Source of the DNA: Arcuatula senhousia
Lineage: Eukaryota > Mollusca > Bivalvia > Mytilida > Mytilidae
Reading direction: 5' to 3'
NCBI GenBank assembly: GCA_963971305.1
Contig: OZ020304.1
Span: 19,636,103 to 19,700,102, forward strand
Length of the DNA: 64,000 bases
Of the stretch, positions 33,472 through 45,637 are shown in pieces. A program made the translations under genes and the position numbers. Each line of letters begins with the position of its first letter. The first letter of the stretch is position 1. The notes beneath the pieces are model-generated. The model was not told the DNA's origin, did not search any database, and saw nothing but the letters and a program-made list of their open reading frames with translations.

Positions 33472-36093
33472 TACTCTAAGACCAAAAAATAGATTGACGA
33501 TTAGCCACCATTATGATATTACTCCTAGATGGGTACGTCTGACAAATTCGCCTTGTAATGACATACAAAGCTCTACGAAAGGTTCGTGTGAGCATTAGCT
33601 ATGCTCTGTTTTTTGTTGGTACCTATATGAGCCTTTTAAACCTGAAGATTTGGTTGTAAGGAGCTATTAGTCACCTTGTGTGCGCTCTGTAAAAGACGAT
33701 GCTTTTGGTAACGTGTGCAGTTCCAAAGATATCCCTAATCAGACGATTTTTTCGTCAATGACGACGGGTGCAATGTTAGTTATTTACAGAAAATACTGTA
33801 AAATGAATAAACATTACGAAAAATAATGATGAACTTAGCATTAAGATAGCTTTGTCGCTTCGCATTTGAACGACCAATCTTACTTTTATATGTATAAAAA
33901 CTCAGCAGCCCTTTTCACAAAAAATCTTAAGAGCAAAATGTTTCGTATCTTATGGTTTGTGCGATGTGATATGCATGGAACATAGTCTATAAACAAAATC
34001 AGCAAATATATATGCAAAACAACATTTATTGATACGACAAATAAACAACTTAGCGTAAGAAATCGAGAGAATACTCCATTCACTTATAAATATAAAAAGT
34101 ACATTTTATACATTATGAAATAAAGGTTTTGAATACATTAACTACATATAAATCATACACATACAAATGCTTCGATATATTTTCGTTTCTACACTGTAAG
34201 AATTTTAGAAAATGTAGAAATCTCTTCATTTTACGAGTCCACTATACCCTGTACAGACAGCATTATTCGTTAGTACAAACGAAAAGCGAGATCTTGCATT
34301 TCTTAGTTGCAAAGCCGCAATAAAATAGAGCATACATATAATCATGGACAAAAGAAACGTTACATACTTGAATACTAAATAATATAAAACTACATTATTA
34401 TTGGCAAAAATTAAAAGAAATGAGAGAATGCTACCCGACAAAGAAAACCGAGAATTAAGATTAACCTTAATTTAAGCATCAGACATTTAAAGATGAAAAC
34501 TTGAATATCCGAATTCACAATTCTGGTAAACTCGTAACCTGTAAAAATGTGAAATGACTAAGAAGACAATCAGGATATCTTTAAATAATTTTTTCTGAAA
34601 TCAGGGGTGATGGAAATTGAGAATTTAATGAGTTCTTGTTGATTTGAATAACCACTTCCGGTTGCGGTCGGACACCTTGAAATCCCCGCTAACCGGAAAC
34701 ACTTTTGTATCCAAATACATTTTTTGTTCCGAATCTACCCAAAACTACGGACAAAACGAACAGAATAAGAATTTGTCTTCAAAATCATTTCTTCGAATAA
34801 AGATTAACACTCACACTCCCCGCCTGACCACATCAACTTTCTGTAAAAATGTTTTAGACAATGCAGGCCATGGGTGTTCAAACTTTTGTGTTTTTCTTTC
34901 AATTCAATACACAAGGGGACATTAAATTTTACTTTTCGCACAAAAATATTAAACCTTCGATACAAATTTTTCAATTCATTGGTTTTTGAGAAAATCAAAA
35001 TGCGCGGCTTCTTTTTTCACCATTTTCAATATTTTTTTTTTCATGAAAAACCTCGGCAATGATACATTTTTTCACAATAAAGCAAGTGAATGACCAAAAA
35101 AAATTATATTTATGTCTGGCATTAATTTTCGGGGTGTAACGTTTCTTTTGTCCATGAGTATATTATAATTTCATTAGTAATGTTTTCGAGATAAAAAATC
35201 TTGACCCACCCTCTTGAAGGAAAAAAAAATTGGTAAAAGCATTTATCATAGTTTAAAGCTGATTTTAATGGAAAGCAACAACAAATTTTATTGCGCACGT
35301 GAAACCTCTTTATTTCTGATAAAAAAAAACGTGTCCACAAGTTAATAAAAAAAGACTTATGCTGTCTGTGAAGGTATGTAGACATTATTAAGTGTACAAA
35401 GCAGGAGATCAGCGTGATATGTTCAAAAGCAGATATATGATAAACACTTCGATGGTTTTCAGAAAGGGTTTTGTAATATGTACATTGTAATCATGCTTAA
35501 AACTGTGATAAAGGATACCTCGAAAGATACAAATAAGACTATAAAGAAATAGTGTCATGATACGAATAAAACAGAATGTTCCTTTTGGCTTTTCAAACAG
35601 TCACGGATGCAGTGAGTATAAGGTTATTCTCTAAAATGAGAAATGAAACACATGTTAAACAATGTCTTTACTAACATAAATATCTACGTTTTGTTGTATT
35701 GACAAAAAAAAATAATAACAACTTAAAACAATAATAACATGGTTTTCTAAATTTCAAACTTAAATAATATAAAATCAGTATGCTTTGTGAGGGGTTCAAT
35801 ATATTTGAAGCTACAATGAAAATATCACTACATTTTAACCATCAATTTGAAAAAAGGCTTAATTATTAATTTGTACTGATAATAGACTGATAAACTTATA
35901 AGTGCATAATTTCGATATTTCAAAGTAGGAATTTTCTTTTATGAGAAATGAATTTTGGCTTTAGATTTTAAACAAAATTATATCAACATAACCATTTAAA
36001 TGTGGGAGTCACTTCTAAATTTTTGCAATTAAATTTTGAAAGAGTGATCGGTTTACATGTTTACTTCATAGATACTTATTTGAAAATGAATTA
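33472..36093. other. AT-rich intergenic DNA
   Basis: No gene is supported. 33520-33620 contains a decayed piece of the core repeat. Short ORFs at 33.9-35.4 kb lack any domain or splice context. Confidence 0.4.
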
Positions 36094-37200
36094 CATGGGC
36101 GTAGGAAGCGGTACGGTTGGTACTGCTCCGACCGTACCAATAAATATGTCAGGTACGGCATGCCGTACCAATAAATTCCTTCATTAAAATCAATCTAATG
36201 CATAATTTCTGTGTTTTATTCACTTTTTGTTTAATTGTTTTATTTTCTAATGACTTGGTTTCTGCTAAAACAATAATAAGAAGTAATCATCAACAGATGT
36301 GTACTTTAAACATATGGTCTAAACAATTTTATGACTGACTATTCTGCCTCCTTCAGTTGTATGAAATATTTGACGTCCTCGTTAAAAATTGCCCTGAAAT
36401 TAAACTGCCCAACACGTAGCATCTTCCTTATAAAATACGAAGAGAAATTCCAAGAAGACAATCAAATCGAGTATCAAAAGTCTAAATAACAAAGAAAAAC
36501 CAGGATACAAGTATAGTCTGATGACACAATACTAAGAAGAAAGTCGTGTAGCTAAACTGCAATTTAGCAACGCAAACCCCGAGAAAAACGGAAAGTGAAC
36601 TCAAGTTCCATTGAGGGGTAAGCAGTTTGTGTGACACCCGTCACGTTGTCAATGCTGCGTTAAAGATATGCCAAGACAATGCATCTGCACTCCTCTGTGA
36701 TACGAAATTCTATGCATTTAAAAAGTGTACATGAAGTCATCCAATTTCTTGAGCAATAAATTCTACATAAGAGTGACCTAAACTTATAATAACAATTTTG
36801 CAAAATTCTTTATAAGAATTGATTGTTCGATAAAAAAGCAAGCACTAAACCGGAGACAATAATTATAATTTTCTCAGACTTAACTGAACAAATATGTTGT
36901 TGCATTTCGATTATGACTTTATGAATAAAAAAAATGAAAAAAATGATAAAAGTTTTTAAAAATGCATATGATTCAAAATTGAAAATGATAGGAATACACT
37001 AAACACAATAGTAAAATAGGAATATACTTTACACAGTTTTATCATATATTTTGCACTATGACCTACAAGGCTACTGAAAAGAAAAACTTTTTTTCATTTT
37101 CTATAAGATAAAATAAAATGCCTATGGTTTACGCTACATTATGCTTTGAATGAATATGTGCATGGAAATATACATTTGCTTTTAGATTTTTTCTTATTAA

Positions 37201-37968
37201 GGATGTATTCTTCTGAGGGGTCAAAATTTTCCTTAATCAAGTTTTTTCCCAAACCTACATTTTTGAAATGCTAAGACCCTGAGAAAATCAAATTTACTCA
37301 GAAAACAATATGTCCGTGTGCATTTTAGTTCGCTACAGTCATTTAAAAAGGGCCTATTTTGACAATTTTCCCAAAATTTCATCATTTTTGGCCTATTTTG
37401 AGGTAATTTTCTTTAAAATATCAAGTTTCAATATCAAGTTTTCTCTCAAAGTTTCCATATTGATAGATGCCATGATTTTGAACAAATTTAACTTATAAAA
37501 AGTATATGTCCGTGATGATATAAGAAAGTTTAATCCCGAAAATGTGCTTTTTTAGGTCATTTTCAAGACACCATAAAATCGGTAAAAATCAAGATTTTTC
37601 AAATTTACTATCATACCAAAACCTCAAAACTCTTCATTTTCGTTTGAAATAATTTGACAAATATATCTTTTTGAATTTAGAAAAGAAATTATATGAATTG
37701 CATGGATATTTTGTTGGAAAAATGAATTTTACTACCCCTACCCTGAAATTGACTAAATTTAGACTGAGATCGATGGTCAAATTTGGTCAAAAATAAAAAT
37801 TTTGCATATGTCAAAAACTACTTATCATATCTTCATAATTTTTTGACAAAATTTAGATGGAACATCATTTGATATACATTCACCAAAAGTTTTCAATTAT
37901 AAGGCAAGGTTTAAAAATTATTCACAAACGAGATTTCAACGAGACTGAAACCTCAGAAGAATACCCCC
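37201..37968. mobile_element. 768-bp element with TTAA duplication
   Basis: TTAA at 37197-37200 and 37969-37972 flanks inverted ends GGATGTATTCTTCTGAGG and, reverse-complemented, GGGGGTATTCTTCTGAGG. TTAA duplications are typical of piggyBac and Kolobok elements. No transposase is present. It lies inside the 36094-38716 element. Confidence 0.75.
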
Positions 37969-38034
37969 TTAAAGCTGTTTTATAACAAACCAAAAACTAT
38001 TTCTTTAAATATAAAGTTTGTTTCAGTGACAATA

Positions 38035-38645
38035 AGGCTTCCGGAACCGCTCAGTATGCAAGATTTTGCACCATCTAGCCCAGAGCTTCTGGAGGCCTTG
38101 AGTGGCTCCCAAACTCCCTGCCGAGAAAATTTCGCCTCGCTTCGCTCGGCCATCATAAATTTGCCTCAATATTGATTAGGTCCTATGAATATTATCATCA
38201 TGAACATTTGAAGATCGTTGGCGCAATATTACAAAAGTATGCATGAAAATGTTATTTTGATTTTTTCCTTGCAGTTATTTTTTAATGTGTTTAAAGCTTG
38301 ATACAAAAATACCTGGTACATTTTTGTACATTGCTTCTTTAGACTAACTGCATTTTTGCGTTTACCTAGAAGAAAGCATTAAACAGTTTCAAGACCAGAA
38401 GCCCTCGTACAAGGTGCCAATAGATGATTTAAAAAAGTCTATCATATTCTTTTCGTGTTAAAAATTTAACCAAAAACATGAAATTCAAAAAAATTATGCT
38501 GTAAGAATAGGAGATCATAAACATAAAAAATAGTCCCAGGAAATGTCCAGAATGCAGGATTTTGCACCATTCATCTCAGAGCTTCTGGGGGCCTTGAGCG
38601 GCCCCCAGACCCCCTGCCGTACATACCACCTCGCTACGCGAGGTG
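38035..38645. repeat. direct repeat inside the 2.6-kb element
   Basis: About 110 bp at 38040-38150 recur at 38530-38640 ('ggattttgcaccat', 'cagagcttctggnggccttg', 'cccctgccg'). Each ends in a short G/C palindrome such as CCTCGCTACGCGAGG. Confidence 0.65.
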
Positions 38646-38721
38646 GGAGAGGCACTTCGTTCCTCTTTATATTCTAGTTCAGCAGTACCAATATTTTTTT
38701 CCTTCCTACGCCTCTGAATTA

Positions 38722-39678
38722 GGTTAAACATGTTAAAGTACAGTTAAAATGTTAATTCATCTCAGCTATCTTTCAACCATTACACCATAAGATATGTTTA
38801 CTATGGGTTACTGCAGGTTTACACCCACAGTATATCACTTTGAACGTGGATCGTAGTCGAAGGTGACCTTCCGTTATTCATGTTATTCCGAAATGTAAAT
38901 TGATCAAAGCAAATAAAAACGTATTTAATACCTTGACAGTAAATTGATAACAAATATCTTACTTCACTTTGAAATAAAGCTTTTCAAACGATATATGTTT
39001 AAAATGGCAATATATGTTTTTTTTTCAATTAAAACCATTTGATTATTTGCCAGATGCTTAATTTGATTAATTGATAACAAAACTATGTATGTTTAAAGAC
39101 AGTATATAAATTTCATATGCCAATAACCATTTCATATTTGGTTCAATGTTATATATACATGTAGATGTAGTGTTTCCACTCCAAACTCTGATTGAAGTTG
39201 CATCAAAGTCTTTCAAAGAAGATACTGTCTTCTGTATCATTCAAACTTTGTTCCTGCCTTTGACCAAAACTACCATTGTATTTCATTCTGACCCTAGAAT
39301 TATAATAGAAAGTCTTTCATTAAAACAGGCTACAAAATATAAATGAAGTATAAGTTCAACGCTATGATTGAAAAGTAAAATAAGAATGAGAAGCATACAA
39401 GCCCTTTCGGACTTTTGACATTCGGATACCCCATTGATACCGCTGCTTCTTACATATTTTAAACCCCCTACATGGGTGTACAGAAATCATCAAAGAAATG
39501 TGTATTTATCCCTTGACTTGTTACAGGGGGAAAAGATATCAAAACGCGGAATAAATATGTCAAAGCATCCTATAAACCAGACAACGGTCAGCATGCAGCT
39601 TCTAACTATGGATGCAATGCAGTATATCGTGACCTTGTGCAGCTCTTGCCGATTAACCAACCATAAACAAGCAATAAG
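38722..39678. other. spacer with Penelope tail fragment
   Basis: No gene. 39404-39450 ('cctttcggacttttgacatt', 'cggataccccattgatacc') matches the end of the Penelope tail at 26708-26755. Confidence 0.5.
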
Positions 39679-39955
39679 AGGACGGTCATTTGATTTTGAG
39701 GGGGGCCTTGCAGTGTTTGTAAATAAATATTCTAACCTGGAAAACGTAGGAAATAAATAATCTGGCCTCTGTTTGCAAGAAAATAGATAATCCGTTCCAA
39801 GATCCTTGCTCAATTAAGCTATTGTATGCAGAAAATAAATATTCTTGCCGCGTAGCGGCGAAAAATAGATATTCTGGCCCGCAAAATTTTGAAAATAAAT
39901 AATCTATCTCAACCGAAACTGCCAGACCCCCCTCAGAATCAAATGGTGGTCTCCT
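39679..39955. mobile_element. MITE-like element, family G, copy 4
   Basis: The left end AGGACGGTCATTTGATTTTG and right end (reverse complement) AGGAGACCACCATTTGATTC are followed by G-runs and 'ccttgcag'/'tctggcag'. The interior consists of 'aaataaataatctggcc'-like units, as in the 17301 copy. Confidence 0.7.
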
Positions 39956-40575
39956 AAAAAGACTTACTTCGGTTCCATATAGGTATTGAAACAACAGAAA
40001 TTACTCTACTTGAGGAATTCGATACCCATTTAAACAAATTGCTTTTTGCAGATACTGCTGGAACAATTGCAAAACACAGTTGGGCTTTTTTAAAATATAC
40101 CATTTAAATGTTCTTAACATACAGACTTCAACAAAATAAACCAGGTCTCGCCCTCGGCACCAAAAAAGTAACTGCTACACGTACATTACGGTAAAAAGAT
40201 GCTGAGAAACCATGACTTTGTTTGATCTCGCCGTATGTAATATGTTGTGTCCTGATTATGACTGAGACATATTCAAGCAGTGTCCTGATAATGATTGAGA
40301 CATATTCAAGCAGCAATCAATGATCCATTCAATTCAGTGTCGGAAACAGTATAGGTGTTCCGAGGGTAAGATTGGAACCTCCCTTTTCCGCGAAAATATC
40401 ATTTTTTTCGGCAACATTGGTTTGGACCCCACCTTTCTCGCCCTCAGTGGACTCTATATGGTACCCCTCCTTTTCGAAAATATCAGGATTTTCTGCAATT
40501 TCTACAGGATCTTTTATACTATTTATCAGCATAAAGCAATTCCAAGCAAGAAGGCTATGATGTTTTTAAGTTGAA

Positions 40576-40760
40576 ATAGAAGAAAATGAGATGTGGAATA
40601 AGTGTACGCGACACAACCTGCAATAAAATAAACGTAAATTTAAAACATCCACAAATGGAAAACAGCCAGCAGCCTTCTATGTGACCAGCGGTCGCTGCTC
40701 GCTGTTTTTCAATTGGCCCCTAGATTGAAAATAAACTACATATGATTCTATCACGTGTAC
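40576..40760 (+). repeat. dispersed repeat D, full copy
   Basis: 'aaaatgagatgtggaataag' to 'gaaaataaactacatatgat', about 185 bp. It is the reference copy for the partial ones in and around the claudin-like genes. Confidence 0.65.
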
Positions 40761-41488
40761 AGGTATACATTGAAAATTGCCATTCCAAAAACCTTGTAAA
40801 TGTCGTCTTTTATTCACTTAAACGAGAGAATCTTTATTTGCTGTCACGTACTACCAATTTTCATGGCTTTGTGTGATGCACGAATTTGAGAGTACATTTT
40901 TTGTTGTTGCTGATTTCAATTCATAAGTTGAAATTGACCATTTACATGTAACTGTAAAATAATGACAGTGTGTTACTACTGGTGATGGTTGGCACACTAA
41001 CCGTGGGGACACGTTTTGCTCACATCTCATTCAGCGAAATAGGCTCTATTGTTTTGGGAAAATTTCGAAATTGAATAATCCTATTTTGCTTTTTTCATTC
41101 ATTAATTTAATAGCTTGATTAAATAATAATAACAGTTTCAAGACTTCACATAAATGAGTAGTCAGAACGAGGCTGTTGAGTATGCATTTTTCTGTATTTT
41201 TTTTTTACCATTTTTGCCAGTTTACTGGCGCCATTTTTCTGAAAATGCACCAGTCACATAGACTAGATTGATAAAATATGAATATTGATTTTCCTCTGAA
41301 ATTGGTGTTTGAATATTGCCTTTTTCAATAGTTCTTATCCGGTAAATGCTACAGCTGGTGTTTCTAATTATCTCTTATCAGCACTAGGTACAAACATTGA
41401 CCTTATCTTGCACCCTGTCTATAGTAAATACATAGAGAAAGAGTGTACATGTGTAGATAATCAGTAGATAATTAGTGATTTAATAGAA

Positions 41489-43390
41489 ATGGCTAATGTA
41501 AATTTTAATTCTAAGTCAGTAAAAGAATTGCAAAACTATCTAAAGGATAGAGGAGTTACTTTTTCCAATATAAGGAAGCTAGAGCTTATAGAAATTTGTG
41601 TATCAGCTGAACACTTAGGGATTGAAGTTGACCCTGATGGACTTTTGGAAGACAGGGATGAAATATTAAAAGAAAAACTGTTAACACCTGAAGGAAACTA
41701 TCTACCTAGTCCAGATACTGTTAGTGGATCTCAGGATCTTAAACTTTTACCACCATTTGCAATATTTGACATTTATAATTATTTGTTAACCTTTGAACAA
41801 TACAACCATTCGATGTTAAGAAACTATCAAAAAATGGAAGCGTATGGGCTTTTTGAGGATGGCTTTGTGCTAAATATTGAATGCTGTCCATTAAATAATG
41901 ACTTTTCTGCTGTTAAAGCAAATGTGAAACCACGGACAAATGAGAAGTGCCCTATTACAAAGCTGAAGTACTACAAAGCATGGATAGTATTTAACAAATC
42001 CGACAATGGAGCTATTTTCTCTGCACTATGTTCATGCAAAGGAGGGTAAGATATATTTATATAATAGAATTTGTTATTACTTTTAATTTCATTTTTATAT
42101 CATATGTAGATTATTTCATATACTATTTAAAAATGTAAAGGGCTTAAATTTAACTGATTTTAACTAGTTTTGCATTACTGTGATGCATGTTTTTTCTATT
42201 GAACTTTAGGTGCAAACTTAAGGTGCATGTATTTTAACAATATGTATATTTTTTTCAGAATTGATGGTGGGTGTCGCCATGTTGTTGCTACTCTTTTCGA
42301 GATATGTGACTTTTTGCATGACAGAAACAAGGCAAGTGTAACAGAAGGACAATGTATCTGGGTAAGGAGGGCTTCAAAGACATCAGAAGCTGTTCTTGTA
42401 ACTGATCTAGACACAAGTCTAACTGTAGATGATTCAGTTTTAGTGAAACCTACAAATGATGTTTATAAAGCTATACCACAAGACACAGTACTGCCAGACC
42501 CTAATGATTTTGTAAATTTAGTTAAAGAAGTGCACCCAAGTGCATGTTTGTTAGATGCCTGGGAGAAAAGGGTTTCAACATCTGAGATAAAACCACTGGA
42601 CGTAAAGTTACCCTTGACAAAAACAATCGAATTTTGGCAGGCCCATATGCTACATTTATGCACGGCAAAGTGCAAAGAAGAATTTATTTATCATCTAACA
42701 TACCTAGCTGAAGATATTGTAACAATTGAAGAAGGAACCAGAGGTCAACAAACGAACAATAATTGGCAAAAAGCTCGAGAAGGTCTGCTTACATCTTCAA
42801 ATTTTAAAACAATATGCCATTCAACTAATATGGACAGAACATCAGAGGTTTTAATAAAAGAATCAGGACTTAATGAAGACAACTTGCCTGCTCCGATAGT
42901 ATATGGAAGGAAATTTGAACAAAAAGCAAGAGATATGTTTGTCAAATCACATCGATTTAGGCATCGAAAATGTAAATTGGAAGTTCCAGGACTTATCATT
43001 AGTTCTTCAGACCCGATGCTTGGTACAAGTTTGGACGGCATTGTAGATTGCTCAATTTGTGGACAGTTTATAATTGAAATCAAATGTTTGTTTTCGCATA
43101 AGAACTTTCATCCGTCCCCAGCACTTTTAGCTCTTAAAATTTGTGAAAAAAGTGAAGATGGTAGTCTACAAGTTGTTAAAACTCATCGGTATAACTATCA
43201 GATGCAAGGTCAAATGGGCATAACAGGGATTAAAAAGTGTAAATTAATAGCCTTTACTAATAAGGGTATATTTCCAGTAGATGTTGACTTTGATGAAATA
43301 ATGTGGAATAGCATGAAAGGAACCCTGACAAACTTCTATGATAAGCACTTTTTACCGGCATTATTGAGAAAGAATAACATTGTATGTTAA
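41489..43390 (+). CDS. SAP-SWIM-YqaJ nuclease protein of the transposon
   Basis: Two exons, 41489-42045 and 42259-43390, joined across GTAAGA...TTTTTCAG (phase 2), give 562 aa. Domains in order: a SAP-like helix-turn-helix DNA-binding motif at about 8-45 (KSVKELQNYLKDRG); a SWIM zinc finger, C181-x-C183-x7-C191-x-H193, assembled across the intron; and a YqaJ/lambda-exonuclease-like domain from about 345 to 540. The nuclease has candidate catalytic residues E406 (GRKFEQKA), D445 (GTSLDG) and E459-x-K461 (IEIK), and a helix-rich QMQGQMGITG segment. Splicing is supported because it completes the SWIM motif. By family it would be a metal-dependent DNA nuclease acting with the transposase. It is convergent with that gene, stop to stop 20 bp. 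Confidence 0.88.
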
Positions 43391-43394
43391 TTGT

Positions 43395-43403
43395 TTTATT
43401 AAA
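43395..43403. terminator. overlapping polyadenylation signals of two convergent genes
   Basis: TTTATTAAA contains ATTAAA on the plus strand (43398-43403) and AATAAA on the minus strand (43400-43395). It lies between the two stop codons at 43390 and 43411. Confidence 0.55.
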
Positions 43404-43410
43404 TGTTGAT

Positions 43411-45184
43411 TCAAGCTAGCCTGTTTTGTAAATTGCACAGTACAACTACAATTGTAATAATTTGGTCCAACTGAAATCGTAGTCTTATTGGAATTATTCC
43501 AGACAAAATTCTAAATGTTTTTACTCGTCGGATGGCACGTTCTACGTGAATCCGTACTGTTGCGATTTTTCTTGATCTTGTTAATGCTTTTTTACTTAGT
43601 CTCTTGCCATGTGAAAAAGATGGTATATTAAGTGTTGCCCCTTTAGGTAGTAGGAGATGTCGGATATGAAATCCCCTGTCTGCCATTATGTCATCTCCAT
43701 CTTGAACTAAGTCCAGAAAACCACTCTTTTCCACTATACTTTGATCAGAGATACAACCACTGTACAGTTTTGATACAAATGTAATAGAACCTGACGGCAT
43801 TATGCTGACTAAAAGTTTGAATGTGTTGGCATGTTTATAACTTGACCATGTTGATCTTTGGGCTGATGGTCTAAAGGCCTTCTCTACATAAATCTCAGTA
43901 CAATCAATAATTGACTTGGTCCGCGGAAAGTCCTTGAACGTGCTTGGAAGGTTTTGTTTTGCAACTTCCGTGGAAGGCCACTTAATAAGTGATTTGAAAC
44001 ACTGGGCTAAAAAGTTGATCCATGCGGTTGATACTCTTACAACATGACTTGTGGTCACTCCAAATTGATATGCCAGATGTACAACATCATATCCACGCCG
44101 TATTCTTACAAGAGTCAGTAGAAATTCCTCAAATAATGTTAGTGCTCTCCTCTTTCGGCCACCAGATTTTCCACCTGTAAACAGTTTCTTTTTTCCGTCC
44201 CACAATTTTAGCTTTTTCGTAGCCGGTTTTACCCATTCAAATATTTTATTTAATAATGTAACAGATGGAACTCCTGTATATTGCATACATGACTTGTCAC
44301 TTTCTAAAATAGATTTAACAAAATCTTTTCTTCTAAATTTTTTCCTTTCGTTATTGCTTAACTGTATTTTATTGTCACATACATTGCATTGAACGTCAAA
44401 ATCAGTTACATTTTTTGAAGAATCTGCATCCGTTTGAGTTGATTTTGTGTTAGTACTAGTACAGTCTTCTTCCACTTCTATTTCGTTGTTGCTTTCGGTC
44501 AGGTTTTCAGATACATCTTCAGCAGTATACAACTTTTGCACCTTTGAAGGAGTGCACTGTGGAGTTGATGTTGAAGGAGCCTCTCTTTTTCTTGGTGCAG
44601 GTCGAAACTTTTCATTTCGTTTTCCGTCATAGGGATCTGCAGATATTGGATACGGGTACTGTGGTGACGGGTATCCATTTGTGAAATGCTAGGAAATAAA
44701 AGAAATAAAGGTTTTTACGTTTATTATGGAAATATGTTACTGTAATATCTGTGAACTATAAAATATTTATCCAATTTTTTTAATATTACATGTATTAGAA
44801 TCACATTTATTTACATGCATGTACAAGTAAATGCCAACTTGTATAATAAACATTTGATCAAAGTTTGTCTTGTAAATTGTAAATAAGTCAACATTGCATG
44901 AAACATGAATATATCATATTTTTTTTATATTAAGAAAAAAGTTTAATTAAAACATGAAGGTTTAAGGAAATGCTTACCTTTGAACAGACATAGTGGTGAT
45001 CTGCTATCATTTTTTCGTTCAGCTGTGTGTGAGGACGTCCACATGCTTTTAACCATTTTCTGCATTTTTCTAAATCAATCCATGGTTTGGGAAATGGATA
45101 AAAAGAAACCCCTGTCATGTGAGGTTTATCCTTATATCTACTGTCACTGTTACATGTTCCCCATGAACATCTTTTTGTTGGCAT
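43411..45184 (-). CDS. THAP-domain DDE transposase of the transposon
   Basis: Exon 1 is 44978-45184 and exon 2 is 43411-44688 (donor AAG|GTAAGC, acceptor TTTCCTAG, phase 0); the product is 494 aa. There is an N-terminal THAP zinc finger: C6-x4-C11 and C67-x2-H70, the last His being the first codon of exon 2, with W44 and P-rich text after it. A low-complexity acidic linker follows at about 100-190, then a helix-turn-helix region (LTFEEFLLTLVRIRRG-like, about 253-298). The DDE_Tnp_4-type catalytic core has D331 (IIDCTE), D406 (MADRGF) and E452 (HVERAI). The frame is intact. The open frame starting at 44541 begins with GTG and is not the true start. It would bind the element ends and cut and join DNA. 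Confidence 0.88.
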
Positions 45185-45289
45185 TGTTTTTCACAATAAT
45201 TTAAAACTCAAAATACAACAGTTAATCAAGAGAATAATGAGGTGAAAACAAAAACAAGTGTGTATTTATCTAATGGTTCTTACTGTAGC

Positions 45290-45482
45290 TGATCAACAGA
45301 TGTTGATAAGTTTGTACCTAGCTAGAGTTATTGAAACATGATACCACAACTGATAAGCTTCTACCGGGAATAGAACTATTACCCTGAATCTACACAAAAT
45401 GGCCGCCACGTTACCATTGCAACCGTGACCAGTAGACTCATGTCACACATCATTATTTTTGTGATTTAACGGTCAATTTCAA
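45290..45482 (-). promoter_or_regulatory. 5' flank of the transposase gene, homologous to the nuclease-gene flank
   Basis: Read on the minus strand this resembles 40928-41410 in block order: TTGAAATTGACC, 'tactggt', 'ggc(g/c)gccatttt', 'tagttct...ccggta', 'ctaggtacaaac'. It is probably terminal inverted repeat and promoter combined. Confidence 0.5.
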
Positions 45483-45637
45483 ATTGTAAAATTGTAAAAT
45501 AAAATTCAGCAAAATCTAAGACATGTCCATGTCTCACCTATTTGCTTGGATGTTAAAGTCGAACATTAGAAACAAGTAAAACTGTGATCTTATGCTCACT
45601 TATGATAACCCGCTCCATAAAAAGGTGCCTTTCATAA

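Larger units (their letters stand above)
36094..38716. mobile_element. 2.6-kb element with 15-bp inverted ends and AATTA duplication
   Basis: The left end CATGGGCGTAGGAAG (36094-36108) and right end, reverse-complemented, CAGAGGCGTAGGAAG (38702-38716) match at 13 of 15 positions. Both are flanked by AATTA (36089-36093, 38717-38721). A second shared block 'ttggtactgct' lies inside each end. No transposase frame is seen, so it is non-autonomous or decayed. The CAGNGGCG start is reminiscent of hAT ends, but the 5-bp duplication is not the usual 8. Confidence 0.65.
40928..45482. mobile_element. ISL2EU/PIF-Harbinger-type two-gene DNA transposon
   Basis: It contains two convergent intact genes: a YqaJ-nuclease protein (+) and a THAP-DDE transposase (-). 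The flanks are inverted and homologous. TTGAAATTGACC at 40928-40939 mirrors GGTCAATTTCAA at 45471-45482, and similarity continues inward through 'tactggt.a.ggttg' to 'ctaggtacaaac' (41385-41395 versus 45310-45321). Exact termini and target duplication are not resolved, since weaker similarity extends some 30-60 bp outward on both sides. A DDE_Tnp_4 transposase with THAP plus a YqaJ protein is the combination I associate with ISL2EU in the PHIS group. Both genes are free of stops and have clean introns, so the copy could be young. Confidence 0.8.

Noticed and set aside
44541..44541. Start of the transposase at 44541
   Set aside because: The codon is GTG, and the frame continues upstream to a splice acceptor whose first codon completes the THAP zinc ligand set.
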